Origin: Microvelia longipes
Taxonomy: Eukaryota; Arthropoda; Insecta; Hemiptera; Veliidae
Direction: 5' to 3'
Assembly (NCBI GenBank): GCA_018340805.1
Contig: JACMZG010001914.1
Location: 3,795,278-3,859,277, forward strand
Length of the DNA: 64,000 nt
Within the stretch, counting starts at the first letter, position 1. The number at the start of each line of letters is the position of its first letter. Below, piece by piece: positions 1 to 10,044 of this stretch. The notes beneath the pieces are model-generated. The model saw only the letters and a program-made list of their open reading frames with translations. It was not told the origin of the DNA and did not search any database. A program made the position numbers and the translations under genes.

Positions 1-227
1 TATATACCCCCCCATTCAACAATCCAAACCCGGATGGGACACTTTTAGAATGAATATTAGGGTGGGATTAAAGTTGAAATTTTGATTCTACCTAATCTTT
101 GGGGCTATACAAAGATAGCAGGGGTCCATATTTTTGAGAACAGACTGCATGATATAATGCAAAGCTGATCACCAGCATACTGACTGTTTACCTCTTACTA
201 GTTTTGTATTTTTTTGTTTGTTTTCAG
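1..227 (+). other. Intron end upstream of the first visible TMEM181 exon
   Basis: No coding signal was found. It ends in a T-rich tract and a TTTTCAG acceptor directly before the exon at 228, so it is read as the 3' end of an intron whose start lies outside the window. Confidence 0.75.
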
Positions 228-330
228 ACTTTCAAAGTATTTTTCTTTGTGTTTATTGGTCTTTATCTATTTTACCTTCTCTGCCTTGTAGTTAGAGCTT
301 ATTCTGAACTGAGATCGATGCCTTTCTTTG
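228..330 (+). CDS. TMEM181: TMEM181 (GPR178) orthologue, third-last exon
   Basis: This internal exon encodes 34 residues plus one base of a split glycine codon. The translation starts TFKVFFFVFIGLYLFYLL and ends RAYSELRSMPFF. It is one hydrophobic helix followed by a short basic/polar loop, matching from memory the TMEM181 segment before the RLKFLT helix. Borders are clear: T-rich tract and TTTTCAG before 228, GTAAGT at 331. The reading frame runs without a stop, and the trailing G joins GA at 2447 to give GGA, so the splice to the next exon is in phase. TMEM181 is a seven-helix membrane protein of the Wntless/GOST type, found at the Golgi and cell surface; its normal role is poorly known, and the human protein is reported as a host factor for a bacterial genotoxin. 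The exon is too short to show up as a conventional open reading frame. Earlier exons lie left of the window. Confidence 0.92.
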
Positions 331-356
331 GTAAGTTTGTATTGTAAACTATTATG

Positions 357-884
357 TTGTAAACTTGTAACCATGTGTTGGTTGTTGTAACCAAGTGTTG
401 GTTGTTGTAACCATGTGTTGGTTGTTGTAACCAAGCGTTGGTTGTTGTAACCAAGCGTTGGTTGTTGTAACCAAGCGTTGGTTGTTGTAACCATGTGTTG
501 GTTGTTGTAACCATGTGTTGGTTGTTGTAACCAAGTTGTTGTAACCATGTTGGTTGTTGTAACCAAGCCTTGGTTGTTGTAACCAAGCGTTGGTTGTTGT
601 AACCAAGCGTTGGTTGTTGTAACCAAGGTGTTGTGTGTTGTTGTTGTAACCATGTGTTGGTTTGTAACCAAGTGTTGGTTGTTGTAACCAAGCGTTGTTG
701 TTGTAACAAGCGTTGGTTGTTGTAACCAAGCGTTGGTTGTTGTAACCAAGCGTTGGTTGTTGTGTTGGTTGTTGTAACCATGTGTTGGTTGTTTAACCAT
801 GTGTTGGTTGTTGTAACCATGTGTTGGTTGTTGTAACCATGTGTTGGTTGTTGTAACCAAGTGTTGGTTGTTGTAACCAAGTGT

Positions 885-888
<4 letters not shown>
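357..888 (+). repeat. 20-bp minisatellite in TMEM181 intron, about 26 units
   Basis: The unit is close to TTGGTTGTTGTAACCAAGCG, with variants GTG, TGTG and GCG in the last bases. Each unit contains TTGGTT and AACCAA separated by five bases, so every monomer can form a 6-bp stem. The array starts roughly 25-35 bp after the splice donor at 331. Long hypothetical reading frames across it on the minus strand are repeat translations, not genes. Confidence 0.95.

Positions 889-979
<91 letters not shown>
889..979. repeat. (TA)n microsatellite
   Basis: About 45 uninterrupted TA units follow the 20-bp minisatellite directly. Confidence 0.98.
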
Positions 980-983
<4 letters not shown>

Positions 984-1326
984 TTTATTTTTATTAACAC
1001 AATATATTAATTTAAATTTTTTACTATACACATCATGCAATAATTATTAAAATCATGGAAATTCCAAACTTTATGTAATTTTATCGATCAAGGATATCAT
1101 GCTAAATTTATTTTTAAATCCTATGAGTAAAGTGATGTAGATCATTTCTTTGTAATATTTTTATAAAATATGAATGATTTGTTATTTTTGACTAGACCTG
1201 ATATCATAACCATGACGTACAGAAGTGGAAATTACTTTGCATGTTCATTGTATTTTTATTTGTCCTTTTAATGGAAAAAATGTTAAATTTATCTTATTTT
1301 CTACACAAATAATCTTTTATATATAT

Positions 1327-1384
<58 letters not shown>

Positions 1385-1962
1385 TTATATTATTAATTTA
1401 TTTATTTATTTATTAGCCCCCCCCCCCCCTGCCACTAGAGGTGTAAGCTGGATCTGCCCTTGAGCCTTTAATTATTACAGTAGACAATCATTCAATAATG
1501 TAATGCACAAACTATGGTTCTATACTCATGAAAGCCTTAAAAATACTAGGTCATTGTTGAGAGCCTGATTTTGCTAATTCTATTCTATAAATGTATAGTA
1601 ACAATATATTTATTAAGGTAATTTATCTTTTGCTTTTAGTTTTGAATTCTAAAATTTAAATTATTTATTTAATTTTTTCTTTGAAAGATACAACCCCGAT
1701 TATGTATAAATTAAAATTTAACATCTAAACATCTAATAGATGTGGAAAAGTAGATATTTATGAGATGACCTTATTGATCCTACCAAAATTTGACACCACA
1801 ACCTGTTTTTTTCTTTATAAAATTCCCTCATAGGTTAAAATCCCTTTATTCTCAAATTGTTTAATTAGTTCTATTTTAAATGAATTCTTCAAATAATTAG
1901 ACTTGTGATTTTATGAAAACAATTTCTTCAACGAGAATGAATAAAAAACTTAGTTTAGGTTT
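980..1962. other. AT-rich intron sequence without recognised genes
   Basis: The stretch holds a second TA tract (about 1316-1380), a run of TTTA repeats and a 13-base C homopolymer at 1417-1429. No exon-like segment or transposon end is visible in the rest. Confidence 0.6.
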
Positions 1963-2354
1963 ACAGTCTATCGTTTAGTTTAAAAATCCCCAAGGTCACA
2001 AGTAATTTGGGGATTGACCAAACAGAGAAGACGCTGCCAACCTTTCACTTTAAAAGAGAAAATAAATCCCTACCACAATAACTGCTGTAGGGAAAAAACC
2101 TTCTTCCCGGCAATCGTTCACTTTTTTGTGGTTCTTCTTTGGATTACTTATTTTGAAAACTACTTTCGAATTAATCTTAAAAATGATATTTTAAAATAAA
2201 ACTACACAAAAGAAATGTAAAAAAACATCGCCAAGAAAATACGGGTAAAATAACCTGATTTGTTTACATAGTTTTTTATCACTCCCTTCTTGCAGGGATT
2301 TTTTTCTTAAAAATCAGTGGTGTCTAAACTGACCTGAACTAAACGATAGACTGT
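1963..2354. mobile_element. MITE copy A (TIR ACAGTCTATCGTTTAGTT)
   Basis: The ends are inverted repeats: ACAGTCTATCGTTTAGTT at the left and its reverse complement at the right. A second copy at 61859-62262 matches along most of its length, which proves a dispersed element of about 392-404 bp. Internal blocks include AAAATCCCCAAGGTCA and two inverted copies of a GCAGGGA/TCCCTGC-like block. There is no coding capacity. A clean target duplication was not seen, so the superfamily is unassigned. Confidence 0.88.
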
Positions 2355-2446
2355 AAATGGTCATGATGTACCTAGTACTTGTGCTTCACTGTGTCTAATG
2401 TTCAATTAGTACACTTGGTTAAACCTGTAATTGTTGTTGTTTACAG

Positions 2447-2671
2447 GAATGAGACTGAAATTTTTGACACTTCTAATGCTGATAGTTATAATTATAAGTG
2501 TATGCGTGACAGTGACGAGGTTTGGAGTGGGAGCTCTGGAAGATAACTTTGTGGCTGAGCTATCGACTACTTACAATAATTCAGCTCAGTTCATGAGTTT
2601 CTACGGCTTGTTGAATTTCTATCTTTACACCATGGCGTATGTGTACTCGCCAAGTAAAAAAACAATTTTTG
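2447..2671 (+). CDS. TMEM181: TMEM181 (GPR178) orthologue, second-last exon
   Basis: The exon encodes 74 full codons between two split codons. It begins MRLKFLTLLMLIVIII (helix), continues with GALEDNFVAEL and ends with FYGLLNFYLYTMAYVYSPS (last helix) and KKTIFG. These are the C-terminal two membrane helices of TMEM181; the LEDNFVAELST and FYGLLNFYLYT blocks are very close to the vertebrate protein as I know it. The acceptor is TTTACAG at 2440-2446 and the donor is GTATGT at 2672. Both phases agree: G at 330 plus GA gives Gly, and G at 2671 plus AT at 4534 gives Asp. The frame stays open past the donor to 2697, so an open-reading-frame search would overextend it. Confidence 0.95.
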
Positions 2672-2819
2672 GTATGTTTCTTATTACTACAGCCTGATCA
2701 AGAAGTTTAATTGTTATTTATCCACCTAGGGATTTAGATGAGCCTTTTTTCCGAGCATTTAATTTGATTCCGAAGGCAAGGCCGATGGAAGCAATCATTA
2801 CAAATCCTAAGGTGTAGTC

Positions 2820-2922
2820 AAGGAAATAATACATTTTATTCTCAAGGTGGAACTGAGGGAAAAATAATGAGGCATATTCCAGGGAATTATACATTTTATT
2901 CCTGATGATAATCTGAGGGGAA
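2820..2922. repeat. 60-bp tandem repeat interrupted by a transposon
   Basis: Two units of about 60 bp (ATACATTTTATTC, then GAGGG, then AATAATGAGGCAT) lie side by side. The second breaks off at GAGGGGAA (2915-2922) and resumes after the transposon with GAGGGGAATAATGAGGCAT at 4302. Removing 2923-4309 restores a normal unit. Confidence 0.8.
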
Positions 2923-4301
2923 CAAAGAGACTAAAATTATTAGAGGGAGTACAGAACCAGATTAACACAGTGATAAGGACTAGACGTTGTAGCGAGCCAT
3001 TTGGTTAACACTTCTAGTAAAGTGTATATTACTGTGTAGGTAGGTATTTGAGTATATCTAGTGAGAGAGGTGGGGAGTAATACTCTTGCGTCTCCTGCAA
3101 CCAATAAGCGAGAGAGGCTCGTCTCTATAAAATGGATATTTCTTATCATTATACTATTTATGACCGTCAATCTAATATCAAATTATTTTTTTAAATGCTT
3201 AATCTCTTGCACCTACTTTTTTAAAAATATTTTGATTTATTCTTCAAAAAATCAAGCTGTTTCTTCATTTATTGATTCAAAGTAAAATAATAGAGACAAA
3301 AGATAGAAGTCAACAGAAATCAAGCTCTGTCCTCATTTATTGATTCAAAGTAAAATAATGGAGATATAACGATAGATGTCATCAGACATAGAACTATAAT
3401 ATAATATGAAGTACTGTTTAACTTAAAATAAAATACAATAAAACAGAGAAAGAAGAAAACAATTGACTTGAGTTCTTTAATTACTTTAAATTTATTAACT
3501 CTATACTAAAAGATACAAAAAATACATTAACACACAAATATTGAAGAATTAGACAAACACGATGATTAATTTATTAATTTGAATCTTAAAATTTAATATC
3601 AATTTATTAATATCAATCTTAAAATTTAATATCAATTTATTAATATGAATCTTAAAATGTAATATCAATTTATTAATCAATTACGGCCTTAATTAAAATA
3701 AATAATGCTTTACGAGGTATAATAAGGGAAGAACTGTAAAATCTGAAGGGGTAGAATAGAAAGACCTTGTAGTTGACGAGGTGGGGGAAGTGGAATCATA
3801 TATCCCCATCTCACTGCGAGCTGAAACAACTAATATAAGTGTTAACCAAATGGCTCGCTACAACGTCTAGTGTGATAAGGGGTCTGGAAGTGAGACAGTT
3901 TCCATAGGTGCCGTAACTGTACTTACCCCTACTAAAGTCTCCCTAGAGAGAGACTAGATACTCCCCCACCCTTCTACAACTCCTATTGTAGCATGCACTC
4001 TACTTACAGCGGACATTTTTCAGTGATGCCACATTAAACCACTTTATTCAACACTTACAATTAAAGAATACGTGCAATAGATAATAATTAAAACTTATTT
4101 TAAATTCATTTTACTTGATTTAAAACAAAAATAATGTAATATAATAATGTATAGTCGAAAAATAATGTAATATTTACGTGAAATTGTAGGTATTAGAAGA
4201 AATAAAAAAAATGACGTCACCAATGTACCGTTACGGCACCTAGCTACCCAAGGAATGATAAGAGCTGTTGTATCCTCCCTCTAACAGTTTTAGTCTCTTT
4301 G
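2923..4301. mobile_element. hAT-like non-autonomous transposon with 8-bp TSD
   Basis: Left terminus CAAAGAGACTAAAA and right terminus TTTTAGTCTCTTTG are exact inverted repeats. Weaker pairing continues through TTAGAGGGAG on the left and CTCCCTCTAA on the right. Both sides are flanked by the identical octamer GAGGGGAA (2915-2922 and 4302-4309). An 8-bp duplication is typical of hAT elements. No transposase frame is present. It sits in the last intron of TMEM181 and is itself interrupted by another element at 2979-3871. Confidence 0.85.
2979..3871. mobile_element. Second element nested inside the hAT-like element, 9-bp TSD
   Basis: A 35-bp terminal inverted repeat starts ACTAGACGTTGTAGCGAGCC and closes with the complementary GGCTCGCTACAACGTCTAGT. 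Identical nonamers GTGATAAGG flank it at 2970-2978 and 3872-3880. Nine-base duplications with long inverted repeats point to a Mutator-like element; an 8-bp hAT reading is also possible. The interior (893 bp) is AT-rich. It carries a roughly 67-bp direct duplication (about 3252-3387, core TCATTTATTGATTCAAAG) and a three-fold 35-bp tandem repeat near 3562-3676. No open frame looks like a transposase. Confidence 0.85.
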
Positions 4302-4533
4302 GAGGGGAATAATGAGGCATAGCCCAGAGGAATAGCTACTAGTTAGGATCCTAAATTTTGCCTAAACTCAGGTTCATTTAGGGTTTGGGGATATTTTATA
4401 TCAGTACCCAACATCATACAGGCTCTTAATCACCAGCTTAACGTACTTTAAGTGCCATTTTCTATTAAAAGTCTCTAAAACTTTTACTATTCAGTACATA
4501 TATTGATTTTAAAGATTTTATTATGTTTTCCAG

Positions 4534-4661
4534 ATACATCAATTACGAAAGATAACCCAGCTTTCTCTATGATAAATGACTCCGATGAAGATGTTATCTA
4601 TGGATCTGATGAAGAGAGCAGACGACCGCTCAACCGCCCTCACACAGACGATAGTGACTGA
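4534..4661 (+). CDS. TMEM181: TMEM181 (GPR178) orthologue, last coding exon
   Basis: The exon completes a split Asp codon and adds 41 residues before TGA at 4659-4661. It carries the blocks DNPAFSMINDSDEDVIYGSD and PHTDDSD. The NPAFSM..SD(E/D)DVIYGSD block is the hallmark acidic cytoplasmic tail of TMEM181, and the vertebrate protein also ends in an acidic SDSD-type sequence, so this stop is believed genuine. The acceptor is TTTTCCAG at 4526-4533. No AATAAA occurs before the next element at 4951, so the polyadenylation site is not located. A different frame stays open across and beyond this stop (see the entry at 4662). Confidence 0.95.
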
Positions 4662-4824
4662 AGACACTCTGTCTCGACTAAGAAAAGTCTCAGCTGAGTG
4701 TCTGGGGGTGTTTAGAGAAATACTGAGCCACCCTGATGTCTTGCAACAGGTCAAAGCAAATGTTAACATTGATGATTTAGCAACATCTGTTATCTATCAT
4801 ATCGTTATCTTATCATGCTGATAA
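4662..4824 (+). other. Likely TMEM181 3' UTR with an overlapping open frame
   Basis: Base composition stays coding-like (GC clearly above the neighbourhood) for about 130 bases after the TMEM181 stop. The frame shifted relative to TMEM181 is open from about 4576 to 4821 and reads TEDTLSRLRKVSAECLGVFR, then EILSHPDVLQQVKANV, which looks like an amphipathic helical protein. I do not recognise a family. It may be chance, an alternative C-terminus reached by another acceptor (a CTCACACAG precedes 4647), or UTR derived from former coding sequence. Confidence 0.35.
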
Positions 4825-5990
4825 GATCCAAGTCTTCTAGAGTGTCATATAATCAACCTGTAGATAATCCATGCTTTCTAGATCCAAATCTTCTAAAATG
4901 CCTATAATCACTTGTTGATAATCCACCTTGACAAGATCCATATCTTTTATCTTAGAATAATACTATATATAGAAGGAGCACTATTGATAACATGAAAGGC
5001 GGTTCACAGGTGGTCTTAAGTAATGCTGCCACCCTAACAATAAACAATTCTAAACAAAAGTTGGCAATACTTCTGGTTGCTGTATTATTAAATAATAATT
5101 GATTATTCAAACAATACTTATATAAATATCGGTTCATTGTTATATTTTAAGCATTTTAAATTGTATTTTAATGTTTTTAATTAAAATTATATTAAAAGTA
5201 GTCCTCGTCAACTAAATGTAGATTCTTGTATTCCGCCACCCTTTTGCCATCTAAGACCGGTTTTATTAAATACTCAGCAGGGGTTTTAAGTTATTATATT
5301 TGTTCTTTACAATCTTTCTTCATTAATAGATATTTATGACAAATATTTAAAATAATGTTTTGTTGTTAGGGTGGTACCCCTACTTAAGACCACCAGTCAA
5401 CCGGCTTTCGTGTTATCAGTGGAATTACATTGTGTTTAAGGTCCTGTGCTCCTTCTATATTAGTATTATTCTAAGTCTCTTATAGTGTGGTACAATCACC
5501 TGTTGATAATCCATCTTGACAAGATCCAAATCTTCTATAGTGTGGTACAATCACCTGTTGATATTCCACCTTGACAAGATCCAAATCTCTTGTGGTGCAA
5601 TCACCTGTTGATAATCCACTTGACAAGATCCAAATCTTCTATAGTGTGGTAAAATCACCTGTTGATGACAAGATCCAAATCTTCATATGTGGTACATCAC
5701 CTGTTGATGATCCAAATCTTCTATAGTGTGGTGCAATCACCTGTTGATAATCCACCTTGACAAGATCCAAATCTTCTATAGTGTGGTAAAATCACCTGTT
5801 GATAATCCATCTTGGCAAGATCCAAATCTCCTATAGTGTGGTACAATCACCTGTTGATAATCCACCATGACAAGATCCAAATCTTCTATAGTGTGGTACA
5901 ATCACTTGTTGATGCTTCTTGCTGACTAAATCCAAATCTTCTATTTGAGAGTTTCATTTAATCACCTGTTGATACTCCTTGCTAGTCTTC
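4825..5990. repeat. 55-bp minisatellite split by a hAT-like element
   Basis: The unit contains TCACCTGTTGATAATCCACC, then TTGACAAGATCCAAATCTTC and TATAGTGTGGTACAA. About two degenerate units lie at 4825-4950 and about nine at 5476-5990. The gap between them is the transposon at 4951-5475. Outer units are more diverged than central ones. Confidence 0.88.
4951..5475. mobile_element. hAT-like MITE inserted in the 55-bp array
   Basis: The termini CTTAGAATAATACTA and TAGTATTATTCTAAG are inverted repeats. The pairing continues inward through TATAGAAGGAGCA, GTGGTCTTAAGTA and CCACCCTAACA, making arms of roughly 90-110 bp with gaps. The flanks are TCTTTTAT (4943-4950) and TCTCTTAT (5476-5483), an 8-bp duplication with one mismatch. 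The right half recurs at 28546-28818. Non-coding. Confidence 0.85.
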
Positions 5991-6260
5991 TAGAGCAGCG
6001 GTTCTGAATGTGGGTGGTAGAGAGTCTAAAAAGAGCAGTGAATATTCACGGAAGAAAATTGTTTAGACAAAGTACTCAAATATTTTGTATAAAGGACATG
6101 TTCCCACTCCTGTGCTATTTTGTAGCTCTGTCTTTGACATATTTAATGGTATAAGGGTTAAGTGTAGCCTACAATATAAAATATAAAACCAACACAAGGA
6201 ATAGAGACAGACGAGATGTAGAAAATGTTACTTATGCTTAACATTAACCTGAATATAACC
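5991..6260. other. Unassigned AT-rich sequence
   Basis: No gene, inverted repeat or array was recognised. The last bases form the left copy of a 12-bp direct repeat (6261-6272) that flanks the next element. Confidence 0.5.
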
Positions 6261-6272
6261 TGACATTGAGAA

Positions 6273-6813
6273 AATAATAAAAGAAAAGAAGTCTCTTCAC
6301 AAAATAAAACTTTATTGGCAAAGCGCTTTCAACCTAACTAGAGGCCATCATCAGTGCAAAACCTAACAAACAAGCAAATAAAATAAGTAAAACACAAAAA
6401 AAATTATTTAACAAATGATGAGCAAAAGTATGGAATGGAGACAAAAATAAAATACTAAAAACGTAATAAATAAAATAAGCAAAAATTAAATAAAATAACT
6501 AACGTTGAGATGTAAAGAAGAAGAGAAGTGAGTCTATGTTTTTCTATTAGATATGAGAGTTAGACTGACAGTAGGAGGCGGTGGCGCTTGGAGCTCTCAG
6601 AAGGGGGGATGATTCTCCTCTCTCATTTATGTTTAGATCGCCAACTCTACTCTGACTACTTTCAATCTTATTTGCTTGTTTGTTAGGTTTTGCACTGATG
6701 ATGGCCTCTAGTTAGGTTGAAAGCGCTTTGCCAATAAAGTTTTATTTTGTGGAGAGACTTCTTTTCTTTCATTATTTATAATGGACTCCATTCACGCTCA
6801 CTCTAAGGATATA
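6273..6813 (+). mobile_element. Foldback element E1 (GATGATG/GAAAG type), 12-bp flanking repeat
   Basis: Arms of about 110 bp (6273-6384 and 6667-6779) are inverted repeats with only a few mismatches. The right arm reads CTGATGATG, a 4-bp stem (GCCT/AGGT) with 6-base loop, TTGAAAGCGCTTTGCC, then AATAAAG. Outside the hairpin is a 34-base tail containing GGACTCCATTCACGC. The whole is flanked by TGACATTGAGAA at 6261-6272 and 6814-6825, a probable target duplication. No open frame. The architecture is shared with the elements at 8726, 44133 and 49508. Confidence 0.82.
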
Positions 6814-6825
6814 TGACATTGAGAA

Positions 6826-7500
6826 GTTATTTTAGCAACATTAATCATAAGAAAGTCGCTAATTCTTTGAAACAGGAAGGGGGGCTATGAAGCAAGTCAG
6901 AGGAGTAAAAAAAAATTTAGAACCACTGTTCTAGAGTGTCGCATAATTACCTAATTTAATTATTTTTACTGTATTGTAAAGTATGTGGCCTCTTATATCA
7001 GAAATAACAGTCTGCTTTCCATTCTTAAAAAAATTAAAAATGTATTTTTATTTATGAATGTGTAATATTTATCATCTTTATAGTAAGTGTTTTCTATGAC
7101 AATATTTTGTATAATGATACTTAGATTAAACTTATGGCTAGAGCTTCGGATTCAAAGTATTATTTAATTTTTCTGTTTGTTCGGCAGTTTTTAACAGTTA
7201 GTTAATGGAATAGTTTTTTAGTTTTTCTTTGTTATGAATCAAGCTTTGTGATTGATGACAAAAAAAGGATGGTAATGGTAAGGAAAAGGATAACGGTTGG
7301 AACCTTTGTAGCCCATGGTGGCTGACCCGACACAAGGTTGGCAAAAAGGACCTAACGTGACTTGCTTCCTTGGGCTAATGCCTCCCCACAGTTATTACTA
7401 CTAATAGCAAACAAAATAATGAATCTAAGGGTTGATTTAAAAATTTTGATTAAAAAATACTAATCTGTTCATGAGATAGCGTCTTTACAAAAATTCACTT
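6826..7500. other. Mostly unassigned; short dispersed-repeat fragment
   Basis: Near 7333-7405 the block GGCAAAAAGGACCTAACGTG, then CTTGC and TTATTACTACTAATAGCA, distantly resembles the dispersed repeat at 23238-23395 and 33897-34050. Sequence at 7425-7495 (AATACTAATCTGTTCATGAG) resembles the one before the TA tract at 60391. Nothing else is recognised. Confidence 0.45.
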
Positions 7501-7520
7501 GACATACATAAATATATACG

Positions 7521-8710
<1,190 letters not shown>

Positions 8711-8725
8711 AACATCAAAATTGTA

Positions 8726-9130
8726 TATAAATAAAAACAGTTTAATTACACAAAAGTCCTTTATTGATTAATATTGATTAATATATAATAACTAAGCTTT
8801 CGACTAAAAATTAGTCATCATCAGATTTTAAAAAAATATAAAAAAAAATACAATTTTTTACAAACTACTTCATATTGCACTTGGTATGGTTTGGTAAGCT
8901 ATGTTTAAAAAAGCTATGTTTTTTAACATAGCTTACCAAACCATACCAAGGTGCAATATGAAGTAGTTTGTAAAAAATTGTATTTTTATTTTATATTTTT
9001 TTAAAATCTGATGATGACTAATTTTTAGTCGAAAGCTTAGTTATTATATATTAAACAATAAAGGACTTTTGTGTAATTAATCTGTTTTTATTTATTTATT
9101 TTTTTATAAGTCCACAAAAAGAAACTTTTT
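8726..9130 (+). mobile_element. Foldback element E2 (GATGATG/GAAAG type), long nearly perfect hairpin
   Basis: Arms of about 170 bp meet near 8905 with almost no loop. The right arm reads TCTGATGATG, stem ACTA/TAGT with 5-base loop, CGAAAGCTTAG, then CAATAAAGGACTTTTGTG. The hairpin runs from about 8731 to 9093. A tail outside it contains TAAGTCCACAAAAAGAAAC. The flanks AACATCAAAATTGTA (8711-8725) and AATATCAAAATTGTA (9131-9145) match at 14 of 15 positions and look like a target duplication. Confidence 0.8.
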
Positions 9131-9394
9131 AATATCAAAATTGTAATTTACGAGTACTATTATTATTTTGACAACTTGACCCAAATATTTTCATTTGGTT
9201 GCTACTTTTGGTAACTTTAAAAAGTTAAGTAATAGAATTCCATAATATTGCCTAATTTGGAAAACCGCATTAAATCCTAACAATTTGTATACTAATATTA
9301 CTTCCCTTTTGGTAATTTTTGATCAACATATCATTGATGTGTTGTACAGAATTACTAAATTTAATTAAATTTAGTAATTTAATTATTAAAATTA

Positions 9395-9452
9395 AATTTT
9401 TATTCAAACCTACAAGACAAAAATTTTGTCTTGTAGGTTTGAACAAAAATCT
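9395..9452. repeat. Short palindrome, arms about 28 bp
   Basis: TTCAAACCTACAAGACAAAA and TTTTGTCTTGTAGGTTTGAA face each other around 9424. Because of this symmetry both strands give similar short open frames, which are artefacts. Confidence 0.9.
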
Positions 9453-9459
9453 ATGGCAC

Positions 9460-10040
9460 ATGTCAATATCTATGCACAAAATCAATAGCATAAGACAAAA
9501 TAACCCATAATATAGTGATATTTATAAGTATTAATTTTTTTTAAGAATCAATGTCGTTTCCAAATAATATTACGGTATCCTATAACTTAATTTTTTGAAT
9601 TTATCAAAATTACCATTTTTGGGTTTCAAAAGTCTAGGACCATATTTTCTAAGGATTTAATATTGGTACATCTAAATTGTTGCACCTTGTATATAGCCAT
9701 GAATGGTACCCAATTTATTATTATTACTTATGTTCCATTTTAAATATTTTTTTAAAAATACAAAATACTTTGTATTTTGTTAATTTAATATTTCTTTTAT
9801 TTAAATAAATTTATAAATAAAAATATAATTGTGTCAACTATTCATGTTTTGCAAAACTTGGTAGTATTCAATGATAAAAATATAATTCTTTGGACAAAGT
9901 TTTACTTAACACATTAAAACTTTTACTTAACATTAAAAAATTGTTCTACTCCCCACCTGCGGTTAACAATTTTACAACTGTGTATACCCCCCCCCCCCCC
10001 CGGTTTATATTGAGATCCCCCCCTGGTAAGAACCTCTGAA
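9460..10040. other. AT-rich sequence, C homopolymers
   Basis: No gene or repeat family recognised apart from long C runs near 9987-10002 and 10017-10023. Confidence 0.5.
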
Positions 10041-10044
10041 AGAA

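Noticed and set aside
357..888. CRISPR array.
   Set aside because: Units are contiguous with no unique spacers and lie in a spliced eukaryotic gene. The same applies to all other arrays in the window.
267..1040. 257-residue minus-strand frame over the 20-bp array.
   Set aside because: It is a translation of the minisatellite and TA tract; the same DNA holds a TMEM181 exon and intron on the other strand.
2014..2199. 61-residue open frame upstream of the second TMEM181 exon.
   Set aside because: It is inside MITE copy A and is not preserved in copy B at 61859.
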